The translations under genes and the position numbers were made by a program. The notes beneath the pieces were generated by a model. That model searched no databases. It saw only the letters and a list, made by a program, of their open reading frames with translations, and had not been told where the DNA came from. A DNA stretch of 64,000 nucleotides, taken from NCBI RefSeq assembly GCF_000317145.1, contig NC_019697.1:2356001-2420000 (forward strand), given 5' to 3'. Origin of the DNA: Chamaesiphon minutus PCC 6605. Lineage in GTDB: Bacteria; Cyanobacteriota; Cyanobacteriia; Cyanobacteriales; Chamaesiphonaceae. This document shows positions 62,726 through 64,000 of the stretch, piece after piece (position 1 is the first letter of the stretch; every line of letters begins with the position of its first letter).

Positions 62726-63091
62726 ATGAAAACTGTCTCTGTAGCTACCACCAGCCAGATTAAAGAAGGTGAATTACTAGCTGTTAAAGTTGAGAATCAA
62801 AAAGTTCTCTTGACCAAAATTGACGATCGAATTTATGCAGTCGAAAATAAATGCCCTCACTTGGGAATGCCCCTAGCCAAAGGCAAAGTTTGCGATCGTG
62901 CGGTCACATGTCGGTGGCATGGTGCGAGTTTCGATCTAACTACTGGTGAAAATGTCAAGTGGGTAGATTCGTTTGTAGGAATCCCTTTACCAGAATGGTC
63001 GCATCAGGCTCTGAGCATCGGTAAATCTGCCCAAAGTATTAAAACGTATCCAGTGACTACCCAAGGCGATGAAGTCTCGATCTCAATTTAG
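62726..63091 (+). CDS. Rieske [2Fe-2S] protein
   Basis: A 121-residue soluble Rieske-type ferredoxin. The ligands are in NKCPHLGMPLAKGKVCDRAVTCRWHGASFDLTTGENVKWVD, a C-x-H ... C-x2-H set typical of NirD- and biphenyl-dioxygenase-type ferredoxins. No transmembrane anchor is seen. A role as electron carrier is clear; the partner is not identified here. Confidence 0.93.
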   Translation: MKTVSVATTSQIKEGELLAVKVENQKVLLTKIDDRIYAVENKCPHLGMPLAKGKVCDRAVTCRWHGASFDLTTGENVKWVDSFVGIPLPEWSHQALSIGKSAQSIKTYPVTTQGDEVSISI

Positions 63092-63131
63092 AGTTCGATT
63101 TGGGATTAATTAGTAATTAGACACAACCACT

Positions 63132-63190
63132 GGGTACCCACAAGGGGCACCCTTACAAATTGTCTGTAGGGGTGCCCCTTGTGGGTACCC
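63132..63190. repeat. Long hairpin repeat before the last gene
   Basis: Arms starting GGGTACCCACAAGGGGCACC (63132-63157) and its inverted copy (63165-63190), 26 bases with one mismatch, enclose seven bases. Outer arms ATTAGTAATTAG and CTAATTACTAAT extend the symmetry, making it MITE-like. Confidence 0.8.
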
Positions 63191-63292
63191 GAAGATCTAC
63201 TAATTACTAATATTTCAATACTGGGGCAAGAGGTGAGGATGGTAAGAGAGGGGATATGATGATGTCAGATTTTCCCATTCCCTCTTCTCAAT

Positions 63293-64000
63293 ATGACTGA
63301 TTCTCCATCCGAAGCTGGCGACTCGTCCTCAGAAAAACTACCGCCATCACCCACGATCGGTAAAATGAATTTTGCTACCAAACTCGCCTATGGAGCGGGG
63401 GATATGGGGGCGGCAATTACGGCGATTTTACTGTTATCTTATCTGTCGCCCTTTCTTACCGATGTCGCGCATTTATCGCCAGGATTGGCAGGGCAAAGTC
63501 AACTAGTCGGCAAGTTTTGGGATGCGGTTAACGATCCGATGGTGGGCGTATTGAGCGATCGCGGGCAGATTTTTAGCGATAAGATCCGCAAACGATGGGG
63601 AAGACGTTATCCATGGATGTTGTGGGGGGCGATTCCATTTGGGCTGTTTTTTGCATTGCAATGGATCGTCCCATTTCCCGAAACCAATCAATTAGGCTTA
63701 TTTGTCTTTTATACATTAATTTCGATCTTATTCAATACCTTTTTTACAGTCGTCAATTTACCATATACCGCTCTGACTGCCGAACTTACGGCAGACTATA
63801 ACGAACGCACCAGTTTGAGTACGTTTCGATTTACATTTTCGATCGGGGGTAGTATTATCGCCCTCCTAATTGCCCGCACGATCTTTCAACAACTTGCCGA
63901 TCCTGCTACCCAATATCTCACGATCGGCATAATTTGCGCCGTGCTGTCGGTATTTCCGTTGTTCTGGTGCGTATTCGGTACCGTTCGCCGCGCCAAAGCC
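63293..64000 (+). CDS. GPH-type (MelB-like) sugar:cation symporter, truncated at window end
   Basis: Start at ATG 63293; the frame stays open to the window end (236 codons). It has an N-terminal polar tail of about 30 residues, then FATKLAYGAGDMGAAITAILLLSYLSPFLTDVAHLSPG. FWDAVNDPMVGVLSDR and RWGRRYPWMLWGAIPFGLFF are the family hallmark of glycoside-pentoside-hexuronide transporters. The C-terminal half is outside. The substrate is unknown. Confidence 0.9.
   Translation, partial: MTDSPSEAGDSSSEKLPPSPTIGKMNFATKLAYGAGDMGAAITAILLLSYLSPFLTDVAHLSPGLAGQSQLVGKFWDAVNDPMVGVLSDRGQIFSDKIRKRWGRRYPWMLWGAIPFGLFFALQWIVPFPETNQLGLFVFYTLISILFNTFFTVVNLPYTALTAELTADYNERTSLSTFRFTFSIGGSIIALLIARTIFQQLADPATQYLTIGIICAVLSVFPLFWCVFGTVRRAKA

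Overview
The window looks like a chromosomal segment of a cyanobacterium. The motif GCGATCGC and its half-site GCGATCG are very frequent. Genes typical of cyanobacteria are present: the iron-stress flavodoxin locus, the nrtABCD nitrate permease with its fused NrtC, narM, DevBCA-type exporters, a DUF2949 protein and a TerB/Mo-nitrogenase C-terminal fusion. The intergenic DNA is full of short palindromic repeats and MITE-like elements usual in larger cyanobacterial genomes. A Chamaesiphon-like host would fit, but that is a weak guess. I saw no rRNA, tRNA or CRISPR array.

Region 1 (1-13.4 kb) is an iron island, almost entirely on the minus strand. It has two TonB-dependent outer-membrane receptors, a lipoprotein binding protein, two FecCD permeases and a FecE-type ATPase. 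These surround isiB (flavodoxin), isiC (alpha/beta hydrolase) and a small Cys-rich protein. A decayed isiA/CP43-like gene lies just upstream of isiB. Fur-box-like palindromes precede the isiA remnant and the second receptor.

Region 2 (13.7-17 kb) is a probable zinc/metal response cluster. A DUF1636 protein and a CobW-like P-loop protein diverge from an intergenic region with two near-perfect Zur/Fur palindromes. Downstream are two phosphoesterase-like genes. One has two metal ligands changed to Cys. The other has lost nearly all ligands and carries an in-frame TGA.

Region 3 (17.5-28.3 kb) is the most interesting part. It holds a sulfonate/taurine-type ABC transporter whose lipoprotein carries a NosL-like C-terminal domain. 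A LysR regulator is fused to a domain homologous to that same binding protein. Next comes a divergent run of an AprA/fumarate-reductase-like flavoprotein, a 2x[4Fe-4S] ferredoxin, a HEAT-repeat protein, an Mrp/ApbC Fe-S carrier and a YeiH-type putative sulfate exporter. I read this as a possible undescribed organosulfur uptake and oxidation system; no SsuD or TauD enzyme is visible.

Region 4 (28.3-39.5 kb) has a Zn/Mn ABC-3 permease and ATPase behind a Zur/Fur-like box. It also has an AAA+ protein with a beta-sandwich N-terminus, a pseudokinase-WD40 protein, a flotillin-like protein, YchF, an MnmC-like methyltransferase, a DUF2949 protein and a TerB fusion protein.

Region 5 (39.5-52 kb) has a split devBCA exporter with a TetR regulator, narM, an orphan vWA-associated HTH protein, a vanadium haloperoxidase and a five-gene unit of unknown function (lipoprotein, coiled coil, membrane protein, two alpha/beta hydrolases).

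Region 6 (52.2-64 kb) has nrtABCD, then a large polyferredoxin-cNMP-binding gene. An ISL3-like element with perfect 25-bp ends and an 8-bp target duplication splits that gene; precise removal would restore the frame. DgkA, a Rieske protein and a GPH-type transporter, cut by the window end, follow.
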